Of a stretch of DNA of 40,459 bases, positions 39,221-40,459 are shown piece after piece; position 1 is the stretch's first letter; each line of letters opens with the position of its first letter. Source of the DNA: a virus. A model generated the notes under the pieces. It saw nothing but the letters and a program-made list of their open reading frames with translations. It had not been told where the DNA came from and searched no databases. The position numbers and the translations under genes were made by a program. The stretch covers positions 1 to 40,459 of IMG/VR virus record IMGVR_UViG_3300025009_000230; one strand, written 5' to 3'.

Positions 39221-40459
39221 TTGACAAAAAAAATAACCCCAACAGAATCAAACATCTCCTCCCAATCCGATTCTCCATCTTCAACTCAATTCTCAAATGA
39301 AATAGAATTAAACTCATTATCTTATAATTCATATTCATTTTCAACAGGAAGACTAGATACAGATAATATCCCCATGAGTGATTTAAAACAATATGTCAAA
39401 TATCCAATGATATATAATGAAATATTGAGAACTATATCAAGACAATCCTATAGTTTAAATGGATTATATGGGCAAAGTATAGATCGGATGATAGCACTTC
39501 CTACATTATCTTATATTACTACATTAAGAAATAAAACTCCACAAATGAAAGATAATAAAACAAAGTTTAACACTTTACTTAAAATATTAAATATAGATCG
39601 TACAACAAGGGATATTTTAAGACATTTGTTTATTGACGGTTCATATGTTGGAGTTTTGAGAGACACAACTTCGAGTAATAAAAATTTAGATACAGGTTCA
39701 ATGACAGTAGAATCTCTTGATAGATTAGAAGGTTTGTCATTGGATGATAATTTTATGATTCAACCACTTGATTTAGATTATTGTAAGATAATTGGGTTTC
39801 AAAATAATGTTAGTATTGCTGCATTTGATATGATTTATTTTGATCAATTTAAATATGGTGGATTATTAAATGAGATTAAGAATTATCCACGTAATTTTGT
39901 AAAAGCTTATATGGACTATAAGAAGGATGCTAGTAAAAGATGGTTTATTTTAGATTATAGAAAAACTATTGCTTTAAAAGCAAAAGCTAATGAAATCGAT
40001 ACATGGGGGATTCCATTTGGCATCTCAGCGTTTACGGATATGAAATCAAGTCAAGATTATGATGATAGTCAATATCAATTAATTAGTGAATTAGCTAGTA
40101 GTATTTATTACATCATTCTCCCAGAGGGCGAAAAAAAAGGATCTTCTAGTCTAAATTCAACCCAACAAAAAGAAGTTATTGAAGCATTCAAGGGTGCAGT
40201 TAAAGTAAATACAAGTGGAAATGTTGCAAAAATCTCAACTCTCAGCCTCGCTCCTGGAACAGAAATAAGTAGACTTAGTAAAGATTCTTCTTTAATAAAA
40301 GATACTTTAAGCGACGAGAATATGAAGAAAATAGCAACCGGATTAGGTATTGCTAGTTCTGCTTTAAATGCCGAAAGCAATAGTGCTAATCTGGGAAGTT
40401 TACAAATTAATTTAGATTTACTATCTGCTCAAGTATTTCAATATATTAATGAAATAGCA
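39221..40459 (+). CDS. Portal protein, 3' end cut by window edge
   Basis: TTG start 10 bases after AAAGGAGG, open for 413 codons to the window edge. The N-terminal 40 residues are Ser/Thr-rich. M-I-Y-N-E-I-L-R-T-I-S-R, the I-D-G-S-Y-V-G-V segment, I-Q-P-L-D-L-D-Y-C-K-I, and E-N-M-K-K-I-A-T-G-L-G-I ... N-L-G-S-L-Q-I-N-L-D match the order seen in phage portal proteins, and the position after terL fits. Portal dodecamers form the DNA entry channel of the capsid. Confidence 0.85.
   Translation, partial: MTKKITPTESNISSQSDSPSSTQFSNEIELNSLSYNSYSFSTGRLDTDNIPMSDLKQYVKYPMIYNEILRTISRQSYSLNGLYGQSIDRMIALPTLSYITTLRNKTPQMKDNKTKFNTLLKILNIDRTTRDILRHLFIDGSYVGVLRDTTSSNKNLDTGSMTVESLDRLEGLSLDDNFMIQPLDLDYCKIIGFQNNVSIAAFDMIYFDQFKYGGLLNEIKNYPRNFVKAYMDYKKDASKRWFILDYRKTIALKAKANEIDTWGIPFGISAFTDMKSSQDYDDSQYQLISELASSIYYIILPEGEKKGSSSLNSTQQKEVIEAFKGAVKVNTSGNVAKISTLSLAPGTEISRLSKDSSLIKDTLSDENMKKIATGLGIASSALNAESNSANLGSLQINLDLLSAQVFQYINEIA

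Noticed and set aside
1-40459. CRISPR arrays, insertion sequences, integrase or phage repressor gene
   Set aside because: No spaced direct repeats of CRISPR type, no transposase motifs and no recombinase or lambda-type repressor frame were seen in this window.

Overview
The window is AT-rich DNA, roughly 70% A+T, from a large tailed temperate phage or prophage of a low-GC Firmicute, most likely a Bacillaceae host. Supporting signs are strong AGGAGG ribosome binding sites, frequent TTG starts, sigma-A-type promoters with 16-17 bp spacers, and a right end carrying a terminase small subunit, terminase large subunit and portal gene. Gene content and order resemble the SPbeta late region as I know it: a roughly 930-residue single-chain RNA-polymerase-like protein, then an HU-like protein, a calcineurin-like phosphoesterase, then terminase and portal. 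No sequence search could be run, so SPbeta-like is an inference.

Layout. Positions 1-6385 are transcribed leftward. They hold small, mostly unrecognised genes in short units, several with their own promoter and a terminator overlapping the stop codon, a secreted protein, a 414-aa protein and an HNH/NUMOD-like protein. Positions 6585-8328 are a poorly coding divergent control region with AT-rich direct repeats, a G-depleted stretch and two possible 24-aa peptides. Positions 8329-16104 run rightward and hold small genes from consensus promoters, a frameshifted paralogue of the 414-aa protein, a UvrD-type helicase, several zinc-ribbon proteins and a second frameshifted gene. Positions 16101-24306 carry a CoiA-like nuclease, the RNA-polymerase-like protein, a zinc-finger protein, a PIN-PhoH ATPase and HU. 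Positions 24307-27250 are rich in structured non-coding DNA and contain a tRNA-Phe(GAA). Positions 27261-34710 carry a winged-helix protein, a nuclease-like protein, the phosphoesterase, acidic zinc-knuckle proteins, an HNH endonuclease, a conserved phage protein with a C-terminal zinc ribbon, and an AntA/KilAC antirepressor. Positions 34990-40459 carry a second HNH endonuclease, terminase small and large subunits, and a portal gene cut by the window edge.

How the parts may work together. Host sigma-A polymerase probably reads the outer early units and the 8-14 kb block. I found no good sigma-A promoter after about 14 kb, which would fit late transcription by the phage polymerase-like protein. 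HU, helicase, nucleases and PhoH suit DNA and RNA metabolism. The antirepressor and divergent control region suit a temperate switch.

The most unusual material is RNA-like. It comprises a multi-branched 5' leader at 3096-3247 (minus strand), a possible 600-700 nt structured RNA with a pseudoknot directly before the tRNA (26189-26813), a pair of covarying double-hairpin elements between late genes (32553 and 33563), and a leader at 25095-25247 in which one anti-SD segment can pair with either of two copies of AGGTGAG.
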